From positions 3,397,001-3,461,000 of the forward strand of contig JACKIH010000003.1 of assembly GCA_020638575.1 (NCBI GenBank): 64,000 nt of DNA, read 5' to 3'. Source of the DNA: Rhodospirillaceae bacterium. GTDB lineage: Bacteria; Pseudomonadota; Alphaproteobacteria; DSM-16000; Inquilinaceae. The notes under the pieces are model-generated. The model did not search any database. It worked only from the letters and a program-made list of their open reading frames with translations, and was not told the origin of the DNA. Numbering within the stretch: the stretch's first letter is position 1; every line of letters starts with the position of its first letter. Made by a program: the position numbers and the translations under genes. Below are positions 50,654-58,873 of this stretch, one piece after another.

Positions 50654-51964
50654 ATGTACCGCGCCAACGACCTCGAATCCTTCTGGATGCCGTTCACCGC
50701 CAACCGGACGTTCAAGAACGACCCGCGGATGATCGTGTCGGCCGAGCGCATGCATTTCCGCAGCGACGACGGGCGCGAGATCCTCGACACCACGGCGGGG
50801 CTGTGGTGCGTCAATGCCGGCCATACGCGCCCGAAGATCGTGGAGGCGGTGCAGCGCCAGGTGGCGGAGCTGGACTATGCGCCGTGCTTCCAGTTCGGCC
50901 ATCCCAAGGCGTTCGAGCTGGCCAACCGCCTGGCCGAGCTGTTCCCCGCCGACCTCGACCACGTGTTCTTCGGCAATTCCGGATCGGAAGCGGTGGACAC
51001 CGCGCTGAAGATCGCACTCGCCTACCAGCGCGCCCGCGGCAAAGCCACCAAGACCCGCCTGATCGGCCGCGAGAAGGGCTATCACGGGGTCGGCTTCGGC
51101 GGCATTTCCGTGGGCGGGCTGCCCAAGAACCGCATGTATTTCGCGCTGCTCAACGGCGTCGATCACATCCGCCACACCTACGACCTGGCGCGCAACGCGT
51201 TCACGCGGGGCCAGCCGGAGCACGGGGCGGAGTTGGCCGACGATCTGGAACGCCTGGTGGCGCTGCACGATGCGTCCACCATCGCCGCGGTGATCGTGGA
51301 GCCCGTGGCCGGCTCGGCCGGGGTGCTGCCGCCGCCCAAGGGCTATCTGGAGCGGCTGCGGGCGCTGTGCGACAAGCACGACATCCTGCTGATCTTCGAT
51401 GAGGTCATCACCGGGTTCGGCCGGCTGGGAACGGCCACGGCGGCGGAGCACTTCGGCATCACGCCGGACATCATCACCTGTGCCAAGGGGCTGACCAACG
51501 GCACCGTGCCCATGGGGGCCGCGGTGGTGCGCAAGGGCATCTACCAGACGCTGATGGAGGCGGCCGACGCGCCCATCGAGCTGTTCCACGGCTACACCTA
51601 TTCCGGCCACCCGCTGGCCGCCGCCGCCGGCCTGGCGACGCTGGAAACCTACCGCGAGGAAGAGCTGTTCGGCCGCGCCAACACGCTCGGCCAATGGATC
51701 GAAGAGGCCGTGCACAGCCTGCGGGATGCCCGCCACGTGATCGACATCCGCAACATCGGCGCAGTGGCGGCAGTCGAGCTGGAGCCGCGGCCGGGGGCGG
51801 CCGGCGCGCGTGCCTTCGAGGCCATGCAGGCGGCCTGGCGGCGCGGCGTGATGCTGCGGGTGACGGCGGACATCATCGCGTTCTCGCCGCCGCTGATCGC
51901 CGAGCAAGCCCATGTGGAGCAGATGTTCGCCATGACCCGCGAGGTGCTGGCGGGGATCGAATGA
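50654..51964 (+). CDS. Omega-amino acid (beta-alanine)--pyruvate transaminase
   Basis: A 436-residue class III PLP transaminase. It matches the beta-alanine:pyruvate type: SFWMPFTANRTFKNDPRMIV, LDTTAGLWCVNAGH, FGNSGSEAVDTALKIALAYQ, GREKGYHGVGFGGISVGG, LIFDEVITGFGRLG and CAKGLTNGTVPMGAAVV with the PLP Lys. It transfers the amino group of beta-alanine or another omega-amino acid to pyruvate, giving malonic semialdehyde. The rutE-like gene far upstream could consume that product. It is cotranscribed with the RidA gene (57-bp gap). Confidence 0.92.
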   Translation: MYRANDLESFWMPFTANRTFKNDPRMIVSAERMHFRSDDGREILDTTAGLWCVNAGHTRPKIVEAVQRQVAELDYAPCFQFGHPKAFELANRLAELFPADLDHVFFGNSGSEAVDTALKIALAYQRARGKATKTRLIGREKGYHGVGFGGISVGGLPKNRMYFALLNGVDHIRHTYDLARNAFTRGQPEHGAELADDLERLVALHDASTIAAVIVEPVAGSAGVLPPPKGYLERLRALCDKHDILLIFDEVITGFGRLGTATAAEHFGITPDIITCAKGLTNGTVPMGAAVVRKGIYQTLMEAADAPIELFHGYTYSGHPLAAAAGLATLETYREEELFGRANTLGQWIEEAVHSLRDARHVIDIRNIGAVAAVELEPRPGAAGARAFEAMQAAWRRGVMLRVTADIIAFSPPLIAEQAHVEQMFAMTREVLAGIE

Positions 51965-52018
51965 AGGTGCCCGCGATCAAATCGCCAGGCGCTTGCGGCA
52001 ACATTTGGAAATCGGGCC

Positions 52019-52024
52019 TATAAT
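52019..52024 (+). promoter_or_regulatory. Consensus -10 box upstream of nhaA
   Basis: TATAAT lies 77 bp before the nhaA ATG in an AT-richer patch of the 136-bp spacer. The best -35 candidate is TTGCGG at 51993-51998, but its 20-nt spacing is long, so an extra activator may be needed. Confidence 0.45.
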
Positions 52025-52100
52025 TGCCTGAAGCGCCTTCCAAACGGCAGTTTTATCCCTATCTTTGGCCCACGATCCCCAGTGAAACGAGGACCGGCCG

Positions 52101-53468
52101 ATGATCAAACGCGTCCAGTTGATGTTCGAGGACTTTGTCAAAACCGAAAGTGCGGGCGGCATTTTCCTGTTCGCGGCGGCGGTGCTGGCCATTGTCGTCG
52201 CCAACACCGGCCTTGCTGCGTATTACGACGGGCTGTGGGAAACCCACGTGCAGTTCCGCATCGGCGCTTTCGACCTCGACAAGTCGCTGCACCACTGGGT
52301 GAACGACGGGCTGATGGTGCTGTTCTTCTTCGTCGTCGGCCTGGAAGTGAAGCGCGAGATCCTGGACGGCGCGCTGTCCAGCGTGGAGCAGGCGGCCCTG
52401 CCGGTGATCGCTGCGGTGGGCGGCATGATCGCGCCGGCCATCCTGTTCGTGGTCATCAACATTGCCAGCCCGGAAAACCTGAACGGCTGGGCGATCCCGG
52501 CGGCCACCGACATCGCCTTTGCGCTCGGCGTCATGGCGCTGCTCGGCAACCGTGTGGCACCGGCCTTGAAGGTGCTGCTGCTGGCCATCGCCATCATCGA
52601 CGACATCGGCGCCATCGCCATCATCGCGCTCTTCTACACCGCCGAGCTGAACACCACGGCCTTGATCCTGGCCGCCGTGGGCCTTGCGGTGCTGGTGGGG
52701 CTCAACCTGCGGCGCACCACCTCCATCACGCCCTACGCCATCGTCGGCGCCTTCGTGTGGCTGTGCATCCTCAAGTCCGGCGTGCACGCCACCCTGGCCG
52801 GCGTGATGGTGGCTTTCGCCATCCCGCTGGTGGGGCGCGACGGCTCCTCGCCGCTGAAGCACCTGGAGCATGTGCTGCACCCCTGGGTGGCCTATGGGGT
52901 GATGCCGATCTTCGCCTTCGCCAATGCCGGCATCGACCTGGCGGGCCTCGGCCTCGGCGACCTGCTGGCGCCGCTGCCGCTTGGCATCGCCGTCGGCCTC
53001 ATCGTCGGCAAGCAGCTCGGCGTCTTCGGCTTCGCCTATGGCGGCGTGCGGCTGGGCATCACGCGGCTGCCCGACGGGCTGACCTGGCGGGAGATCTACG
53101 GCCTCGCCTGTACCGCCGGCATCGGTTTCACCATGAGCTTGTTCATCGGCACGCTGGCCTTCAGCGATCCTGAGCAGATGGACCCGGTGAAGCTGGGCGT
53201 GCTGCTGGGCTCCCTGGTCTCGGGCTGCCTGGGCGCGGTGTTCCTGGCAGCGGTGAGCCGGCGCCAGACGGTGCCGGCAGCACCCGCCCGCCCGTCGCCC
53301 GCGGTGGGCCCCGTGCAGGGCAAGACGGCCCCGCCGCCGGAAGCCTTCGAGGAGCGCCTGCCGGAGGGGTTTGCCGAGGGCTTGCCGGACGACTTCGGCA
53401 CGGCCGAAGACCTGCCGGAGACCGGCCAGGCGGAGGAAGACACGGTGGTGCCCCGCGACCGCCCGTAG
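52101..53468 (+). CDS. nhaA: Na+/H+ antiporter NhaA with C-terminal extension
   Basis: Exchanges external protons for internal sodium across the inner membrane. The 12-helix NhaA core (about 1-390) has FEDFVKTESAGGIFLF, INDGLMVLFFFVVGLEVKRE, ATDIAFALGVMALLGNRVP and the ion-binding Asp pair in AIAIIDDIGAIAII. GVHATLAGVMVAFAIP and CTAGIGFTMSLFIGTLAF follow. The total of 455 residues exceeds the E. coli protein by nearly 70. The extra C-terminal tail is Pro-rich and then acidic (EERLPEGFAEGLPDDFG) with no known domain. A consensus -10 lies upstream. The stop is followed by a 15-bp tandem repeat. Confidence 0.95.
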   Translation: MIKRVQLMFEDFVKTESAGGIFLFAAAVLAIVVANTGLAAYYDGLWETHVQFRIGAFDLDKSLHHWVNDGLMVLFFFVVGLEVKREILDGALSSVEQAALPVIAAVGGMIAPAILFVVINIASPENLNGWAIPAATDIAFALGVMALLGNRVAPALKVLLLAIAIIDDIGAIAIIALFYTAELNTTALILAAVGLAVLVGLNLRRTTSITPYAIVGAFVWLCILKSGVHATLAGVMVAFAIPLVGRDGSSPLKHLEHVLHPWVAYGVMPIFAFANAGIDLAGLGLGDLLAPLPLGIAVGLIVGKQLGVFGFAYGGVRLGITRLPDGLTWREIYGLACTAGIGFTMSLFIGTLAFSDPEQMDPVKLGVLLGSLVSGCLGAVFLAAVSRRQTVPAAPARPSPAVGPVQGKTAPPPEAFEERLPEGFAEGLPDDFGTAEDLPETGQAEEDTVVPRDRP

Positions 53469-53543
53469 TAGCGCTGCCCGGAGTAGCGCTGCCCGGAGTA
53501 GCGCTGCCCGGAGTAGCGCTGCCCGGAATAGCGCTGCCCGGAG
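53469..53543. repeat. 15-bp tandem repeat after nhaA, five copies
   Basis: Five copies of TAGCGCTGCCCGGAG (53469-53543; the fourth copy ends in A) begin directly after the nhaA TAG, with a degenerate sixth (TAGCCGCGTCCGGGT). The unit holds the palindrome AGCGCT. Every unit starts with TAG in the nhaA frame, so the array supplies repeated stop codons. The rest of the 203-bp gap to the next gene shows nothing else. Confidence 0.85.
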
Positions 53544-53671
53544 TAGCCGCGTCCGGGTGCGCCAAGCTGTCGCCTCGGCGGCGGCACCCCGGCACGGCAG
53601 GCTCGTCACCATGGCCGGACGGCCTCGGCGATTGCCGGGCCTCCGGATTGCTTGAGGAGGACACGGGCGGG

Positions 53672-54742
53672 ATGCAAACCGGTCGCGACCGCGGCGGCAG
53701 CGCCGCACGCTCAGCCGCCCCGCAGGACCGCCCGGTCTGCGGGCGCCTGCTCGCCGGCACGCTGGCGCTGGTGCTGGCGGCGGCATTGGCCTGGGCGGGA
53801 GAAAGCCGGCCGGCGCTGGCCGCGTGCTACGAGTTCGACATCTACGACATGCCCTACGAAGTGCCGTGCCCATCCGGCGACTCGCGGGCGGCAAGCACTC
53901 CCGGCGACCCGGTGAGCGGCAACAATGCCAGCTTGCTGTTCAGCTTCGCCACCGGTGGGCTGTCGTTCACCGGCATGCCGTCCGCCGGGCCCGCAGCCAG
54001 CGGTTCCGGCACGGGCGCCGGGGCAGCCGGCCAGGCCGGCGGCTTCCTGTCGCTGATCGGCTTCCAGTTCGGCCGCTACAGCACCGACGGGGTGGAGGCG
54101 GAAAGCTACACCGCCCCCATCCGCTTCAGCTTCGGGATCCCTGACACCGACATCGTGGCGGAGGTCGACGCACCCTTGAGCTTCGTCACCATCAACGGCG
54201 ACCGTGCCGTGTACGGCTCCATGGGCATCGGCTTCCGGCTGCCGGAAATCTTCGACTCGCTGACGCTGACGCCGCAGGTCCGCTTCGGGATGCTCAATTC
54301 CAACGACCTGGAAGCCGGTGTGGTGGGCTACGGCACCAGCCTGCGCTCGATCTTCGAGCACGACTTCACCGGTCTCGGCTTTGTCGACTACCTGCACCTG
54401 CAGCTCGCCAACCTGACCGGCATCTACTGGGTGGACGACTGGCCGGCGTTGCAGGAGGACGGCCGCGCCTACGACCTGCAGAACGTGCTGTTCCGCAACG
54501 GCCTCAGCCTCAGCTTCCCGACCAACCTGTTCTCCCAGGAGTTCGAGGTGACGCTGTTCGGCACCGACACCCGGGTGTTCGGCGACGGTGCCTATGTGCA
54601 GCAGTTCAACGAGGCGGGGGTGGTGTTCGAGTGGCGCAACCCGCCGCTGCCCTACGTCAACCAGCCGCTCACCTTCGGCATCACCTACACCCGCAGCCCC
54701 GAAGGCAGCGGCATCTCGGCCAACACCGGCTACCGGTTTTGA
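53672..54742 (+). CDS. Predicted outer-membrane beta-barrel protein, unknown
   Basis: A 356-residue exported protein not assigned to a family. A charged N-terminus of about 24 residues precedes a signal peptide (GTLALVLAAALAWAGESRPALA). A short Cys-bracketed stretch (CYEFDIYDMPYEVPC) and a Gly/Ala/Ser-rich linker follow. The remaining 240 residues show alternating strand patterns (VRFGMLNSNDLEAGVVGYG, FEVTLFGTDTRVF). The last residue is Phe (NTGYRF), as required for Bam-dependent barrel insertion. GAGGAGG lies about 11 nt before the ATG. Function unknown. Confidence 0.7.
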   Translation: MQTGRDRGGSAARSAAPQDRPVCGRLLAGTLALVLAAALAWAGESRPALAACYEFDIYDMPYEVPCPSGDSRAASTPGDPVSGNNASLLFSFATGGLSFTGMPSAGPAASGSGTGAGAAGQAGGFLSLIGFQFGRYSTDGVEAESYTAPIRFSFGIPDTDIVAEVDAPLSFVTINGDRAVYGSMGIGFRLPEIFDSLTLTPQVRFGMLNSNDLEAGVVGYGTSLRSIFEHDFTGLGFVDYLHLQLANLTGIYWVDDWPALQEDGRAYDLQNVLFRNGLSLSFPTNLFSQEFEVTLFGTDTRVFGDGAYVQQFNEAGVVFEWRNPPLPYVNQPLTFGITYTRSPEGSGISANTGYRF

Positions 54743-54778
54743 GCGCGGGCGGCGATCCGCTGGCGATACGACCTGGGG

Positions 54779-55711
54779 CTACACGAACAGGCTGGAGACC
54801 GACTTCTCTTCGGCGATGCGCATCACCGCCTCGGCCATCAGCGGCGCGATGGTGAGTTGGCGCGTGGTCTGTGAGATGCGCACGGCTTCGGTCGCCAGGA
54901 TGGAGTCGGTGATCACCAGCTCCTTCAGGTTGGAGGCCGCAACCCGCGCCACCGCCCCGCCCGACAGCACGCCGTGGGACACGTAGGCGGCCACCTGCTT
55001 GGCACCGCGCTGCAGCAACGCCTGGGCGGCGTTGCACAAGGTGCCGCCGGAATCGACGATGTCGTCCACCAGGAGGCAGGTACGCCCCGACACATCGCCG
55101 ATGACGTTCATCACCTCCGATACGCCGGCCCGCTCGCGCCGCTTGTCGATGATGGCAAGGTCGGCATCCAGCCGCTTGGCGATCATGCGGGCGCGCACCA
55201 CGCCGCCGACGTCGGGCGAGACGATCACCAGGTCCTCGCCGTCGTAGCGCGTCTCGATGTCGTGCACGAACACCGGGGCAGCGATCAGATTGTCCAACGG
55301 GATGTCGAAGAAGCCCTGGATCTGCCCGGCATGCAGGTCGAGCGTCAGCACCCGGTCCGCACCCGCACGGGTGATCAGGTTGGCCACCAGCTTGGCCGAA
55401 ATGGGCGTGCGCGGCCCCGTCTTCCGGTCCTGCCGGGCATAGCCGTAATAGGGGATGACGGCGGTGATCCGCTTGGCGCTGCCGCGCCGGAGCGCATCGA
55501 TGCAGACCAGCAGCTCCATCAGATTGTCGTTGGCGGGATAGCTCGTCGACTGGACGACGAACACGTCTTCCCCCCGGACATTCTCCAGGATCTCGACGAA
55601 CACCTCCATATCCGCGAAGCGCTTGATGCTGGCCTGGGTCAGCGGCACTTTCAGATATGCGGAGATCGCCTCGGCCAAGGGCCGGTTGCTGTTGCAAGCC
55701 AGGAGTTTCAT
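54779..55711 (-). CDS. prs: Ribose-phosphate pyrophosphokinase
   Basis: Makes PRPP from ribose 5-phosphate and ATP for nucleotide, His and Trp synthesis; cytoplasmic. The 310-residue protein has the ATP-binding loop YYGYARQDRKTGPRTPISAK, LDLHAGQIQGFFDIPLDNL, the flexible-loop region DKRRERAG and the PRPP-binding loop CLLVDDIVDSGGTLCNAA. The ATG at 55711 begins MKLLACNSNRPLA as in the family. It lies downstream of pgeF on the same strand; a tiny reading frame lies between them. Confidence 0.95.
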   Translation of the reverse strand: MKLLACNSNRPLAEAISAYLKVPLTQASIKRFADMEVFVEILENVRGEDVFVVQSTSYPANDNLMELLVCIDALRRGSAKRITAVIPYYGYARQDRKTGPRTPISAKLVANLITRAGADRVLTLDLHAGQIQGFFDIPLDNLIAAPVFVHDIETRYDGEDLVIVSPDVGGVVRARMIAKRLDADLAIIDKRRERAGVSEVMNVIGDVSGRTCLLVDDIVDSGGTLCNAAQALLQRGAKQVAAYVSHGVLSGGAVARVAASNLKELVITDSILATEAVRISQTTRQLTIAPLMAEAVMRIAEEKSVSSLFV

Positions 55712-55801
55712 GGGCGCGAGAGCAGAGTGGCGGCGGCGGCACCATCTACCGCGCTCCGCCGGTGCAACGCAACTGTCGCAATGCAATCGGGGGGCTGCGT
55801 T

Positions 55802-55870
55802 CTACATCAGCATGCAGGACGCCATCGCGCCCAGCAGGCACAGCGCCAGCAGCATGAACAGGTAAGGCAT
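55802..55870 (-). CDS. Possible 22-residue hydrophobic peptide
   Basis: A very short frame between pgeF and prs encodes MPYLFMLLALCLLGAMAS then CMLM and a TAG stop. Its ATG begins 3 bp after the pgeF TGA. The peptide is almost entirely hydrophobic and carries a lipobox-like LGAMASC ending, so it could be a single-helix micropeptide or a minimal lipoprotein. There is no strong ribosome-binding site; translation could be coupled to pgeF. Could be chance. Confidence 0.3.
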   Translation of the reverse strand: MPYLFMLLALCLLGAMASCMLM

Positions 55871-55873
55871 GGC

Positions 55874-56671
55874 TCAGCCGGCCCTGACGATGGCGGAAAG
55901 CAGCCGCCCGTAGTCCTTTTCGCCCTGCTTGCAGGCGCGCCGGTAGCTGAAGAAGCGGGCGGGGTCGTCCACCGTGTCGCAGGCCAGGTCTTCCACCACG
56001 GCAACCCCGGCGGCGGCGAGGCGGCGGGCCACATAGGCCGGCAGGTCGAACAGCAGGCGGTCGCTGCCGGGCACCGGGCGGAAGAGATCGCCGCCGGCGG
56101 CCCCGACCTCCGCTTCGCTTCCGGCGGTGGCGAAGGCCGCCTGGAACTCCGGTCCCACCTCGTAGGAGCGGGGGCCGATGGCGGGGCCGATGGCGGCCGC
56201 CGTGCGATCGGCCCTGGCACCGAGGGTCGCCATGGCGGCGAGCGTGGCGTCCAGCACGCCGCCGAGGGCGCCCTTCCAGCCGGCATGGGCTGCCCCGATC
56301 ACGCCCGCTTCGGCGTCGGCCAGCAGCACCGGTGCGCAGTCGGCCGTCAGCACGCCGATGGCGATCCCCGGCCGGGCGGTCACCAGCGCATCGCCCTGGG
56401 GGGCGCGGTCGGCCGGCCAGGGCTGCGTCACCACCTCCACCGTGGCGCTGTGGATCTGGAAGAGAGTGACCAGAGTCGCCCCGCCGGCGCCCAGCCCGGC
56501 CCCCAACTCCGCCATGCAGCGCGCGCGGTTTTCCGCCACGGCCCCGCGGTCGTCGCCGGAGCCGAAGCCGCAGTTGCGCGAGGCGTAGAGGCCGCCGCTC
56601 ACCCCGCCGGCACGGGTGAAGAAGCCGTGGGCGAGGCCGGGGATGGAAGAGAGGGAGTCGGCAGTCAGCAT
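55874..56671 (-). CDS. pgeF: Peptidoglycan editing factor PgeF (YfiH/LACC1 family)
   Basis: A 265-residue multicopper-polyphenol-oxidase-fold protein. In E. coli PgeF corrects L-Ser misincorporated in place of L-Ala in muropeptides; homologues act as purine nucleosidases. Active-site Cys and His are visible in FQIHSATV, LTADCAPVLL and AAHAGWKGALGG, with FFTRAGGVS near the N-terminus. The start is ATG 56671; a GTG at 56680 adds three residues. It follows the NDUFAF7-like gene by 109 bp, a spacer holding a short 9-bp repeat. Confidence 0.92.
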   Translation of the reverse strand: MLTADSLSSIPGLAHGFFTRAGGVSGGLYASRNCGFGSGDDRGAVAENRARCMAELGAGLGAGGATLVTLFQIHSATVEVVTQPWPADRAPQGDALVTARPGIAIGVLTADCAPVLLADAEAGVIGAAHAGWKGALGGVLDATLAAMATLGARADRTAAAIGPAIGPRSYEVGPEFQAAFATAGSEAEVGAAGGDLFRPVPGSDRLLFDLPAYVARRLAAAGVAVVEDLACDTVDDPARFFSYRRACKQGEKDYGRLLSAIVRAG

Positions 56672-56712
56672 GGTATGCACACTGGCAAGGTGGGACCGGG
56701 TGTCAATGCTTA

Positions 56713-56737
56713 CCCGCTGAGCCCGCTGAGCCCGCTG
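56713..56737. repeat. Short CCCGCTGAG tandem repeat
   Basis: Two full 9-bp units and a 7-bp partial unit lie in the gap between the pgeF start and the NDUFAF7-like stop. Too short to assign a role; probably slippage. Confidence 0.5.
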
Positions 56738-56780
56738 TGCATTCGGGTGCGGGCCGGCGCAGCCCTACCTCAATCATGTT

Positions 56781-57905
56781 CTACCCATCGGCGAAGCCGG
56801 CCGGCACCAAGCCGGGCGCGGTGACGGCCAGCACCTTGAACAGCGCCCCCATGCCGGTGGCAGCGGGGTCGGCCAGCCGGGCGGAGGCGGCACGGGTTTG
56901 TTCGGCCAGGTCGGGCCGGGCCGCGGCGAGGGCCTGGGTGCGCGCCGCCAGGCCGAGGCGGCCAAGGAAGGCGCCCTGGGTGGTGGGACCGTGCACCTGG
57001 CTGCCGGCGTCCGCTGCAGCCCGGGCGAGGGCCGCGAAGTCCACATGGGCGGTGATGTCCGCCCGGCCGGGATCGTCGAGCGGATCGACCGGCGCATGAC
57101 CCCTGAGCGCCTGCAGGGTCTCGCCTGCCGCACTTGCCGAGTAGCCGTAGTCGACCGCCAGCACCGCCAGTCCGTGGGCGGCGACGTGGCGCGCCGTCTC
57201 CGCCATCAGCGACTGGCCGAGCGGGCACACCTCCACCAGCGCGCCCACCGGTGCGCCGCGCAGGCTTTCGGGCACCTGGATCAGACCGGCGCTCGGCGTC
57301 GGATCGAGGCCGAAGGCAAAGCCGCCACGCGCGTCGTCCCACGCCACCCGGCGTTCCCGCCAGCCGGCGGCGCTACGCACATACTGGTGGATCGGCAGGG
57401 CATCGAAGAACTCGTTGGCGAGCACGATGGCGGGTCCGGGCACGGGACCGTCGAGCGCAGCGGCCACCTGATCGTGCCACACCGGCAGCGGCGTGCCCGC
57501 CCGTTCCAGCGTCGCCGCCTGGGCCGCCCGCAGCACCGGGCTGGTTTCCACCAGATGCAGCCGCACCGCCTCGCGCAGGCCCGGCACCACGGCGATGGCG
57601 CGCCACAGGTCGGCCAACAGGGTGCCGCGCCCCGGCCCCAGCTCCACCAGCCGCAGCGGCGCCGGCCGGCCGGCGCGCAGCCACAGGTCGGCACACCACA
57701 GCCCCAGCAGCTCCCCGAACACCTGGCTGATCTCCGGCGAGGTGATGAAGTCACCGGTGCGGCCCAGGGGGTCGCGGCTGGTGTAGTAGCCGTGCAGCGG
57801 GTGGCCGAGTGCTGCGGCCATGTACTCCGCGACGGTCAGCGGGCCGGTCTGGGCGATCTGCCGGCGCAGGATGCCGGTGAGTGGCGCGGCCTCGCCGGCC
57901 GTCAC
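56781..57905 (-). CDS. SAM-dependent methyltransferase, NDUFAF7/MidA family
   Basis: A 374-residue class I methyltransferase. It has the family block AAALGHPLHGYYTSRDPLG, GDFITSPEISQVFGELLGLW and the SAM-binding LVELGPGRGTLLADLWR, plus VLANEFFDALPIHQYV. Mitochondrial NDUFAF7 dimethylates an arginine of complex I; the bacterial role is probably similar but unproven. The GTG start overlaps the lgt stop (GTGA), so the genes are translationally coupled, an arrangement common in alphaproteobacteria. Confidence 0.92.
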   Translation of the reverse strand: MTAGEAAPLTGILRRQIAQTGPLTVAEYMAAALGHPLHGYYTSRDPLGRTGDFITSPEISQVFGELLGLWCADLWLRAGRPAPLRLVELGPGRGTLLADLWRAIAVVPGLREAVRLHLVETSPVLRAAQAATLERAGTPLPVWHDQVAAALDGPVPGPAIVLANEFFDALPIHQYVRSAAGWRERRVAWDDARGGFAFGLDPTPSAGLIQVPESLRGAPVGALVEVCPLGQSLMAETARHVAAHGLAVLAVDYGYSASAAGETLQALRGHAPVDPLDDPGRADITAHVDFAALARAAADAGSQVHGPTTQGAFLGRLGLAARTQALAAARPDLAEQTRAASARLADPAATGMGALFKVLAVTAPGLVPAGFADG

Positions 57906-58777
57906 GCGGGCGCGGTCCTGGGGGTGCGGCGGCGTGCCCATTCCAGCATGGCGATGCCCACCAGGATCATCGGCAGGCTCAGCACCTGGCCGCGGGAGAT
58001 GAGGTCGAACACCAGCGGGATGCCGGGATCGGGCTGGCGCACGAACTCCACCAGGAAGCGGAAGCAGCCGTAGAGGATAAAGAAGGTGCCGGCCACCATG
58101 CCCGGCCGCGCGCGGATCGTGGGCCTGCGGATCATCACCGCCAGCACGAGGAAGATCACCACGCCCTCCAGAAGGGCTTCGTAGAGCTGGCTGGGGTGGC
58201 GCGGCACCTGCGGGACGATGGCCTGCAGCTCCGCGGGGATCGGAAAGTCCACCGCCCACGGCAGGTCGGACGGGCGGCCCCACAGCTCGTTGTTTATGAA
58301 GTTGGCGATACGCCCGAAGAACAGGCCGATCGGCACCGCCGCGGCCACCAGGTCGCCGATGAGGAACGGGTCGATGCGGCGCGACCAGGCGAACAGCAGG
58401 ATAGCGACCACCATGCCCAAAAGGCCGCCGTGGAAGGCCATGCCGCCGTCCCAGATGCGCAGGATGGCCGAGGGATCGTCGATGAAGCGGTCGAACTCGT
58501 AGAACAGTACGAAGCCCAGCCGGCCGCCCAGCACCACGCCGATCACGGTCCAGGTGAGGAAATCGCCCACCTGCTGGGGGGTCGGCGGCAGGGAAGAGCG
58601 GCGGGCCAGCCGGGCGCTGTACCACCAGCCGAGCAGGAACCCGGCCAGGTAGGCGAGCCCGTACCAGCGCACCGGGATGCCCTCCCAGCCGAATGGCTCG
58701 AACGGGATCGGGATGGTGAGCGCCACCGGATCGAACTGCGGGTAGGGGATGGAGGCGAACATGACCCAGACCGGCAT
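57902..58777 (-). CDS. lgt: Prolipoprotein diacylglyceryl transferase
   Basis: Transfers diacylglycerol from phosphatidylglycerol to the lipobox Cys of prolipoproteins in the inner membrane. The 291-residue, seven-helix protein has GGRLGFVLFYEFDRF, MAFHGGLLGM, the Lgt signature GRIANFINNELWGRP with the essential Arg and Asn, and PRHPSQLYEALLEG. The ATG at 58777 is used; 58762 is an alternative. It is the first gene of a coupled pair. Confidence 0.95.
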   Translation of the reverse strand: MPVWVMFASIPYPQFDPVALTIPIPFEPFGWEGIPVRWYGLAYLAGFLLGWWYSARLARRSSLPPTPQQVGDFLTWTVIGVVLGGRLGFVLFYEFDRFIDDPSAILRIWDGGMAFHGGLLGMVVAILLFAWSRRIDPFLIGDLVAAAVPIGLFFGRIANFINNELWGRPSDLPWAVDFPIPAELQAIVPQVPRHPSQLYEALLEGVVIFLVLAVMIRRPTIRARPGMVAGTFFILYGCFRFLVEFVRQPDPGIPLVFDLISRGQVLSLPMILVGIAMLEWARRRTPRTAPA

Positions 58778-58873
58778 GCTGTTTCGACCTCGGGATGTCT
58801 GGCAACACCGGCGCCGCGCCGCAAGCCCCAAGCGGTGCAACACAGGGTGCCCGAGGGTCGGGGACGCCCCCCC

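Noticed and set aside
5461..53543. The two short tandem arrays as CRISPR arrays
   Set aside because: Units are 14 and 15 bp, directly abutting with no spacers, and no cas gene is present.
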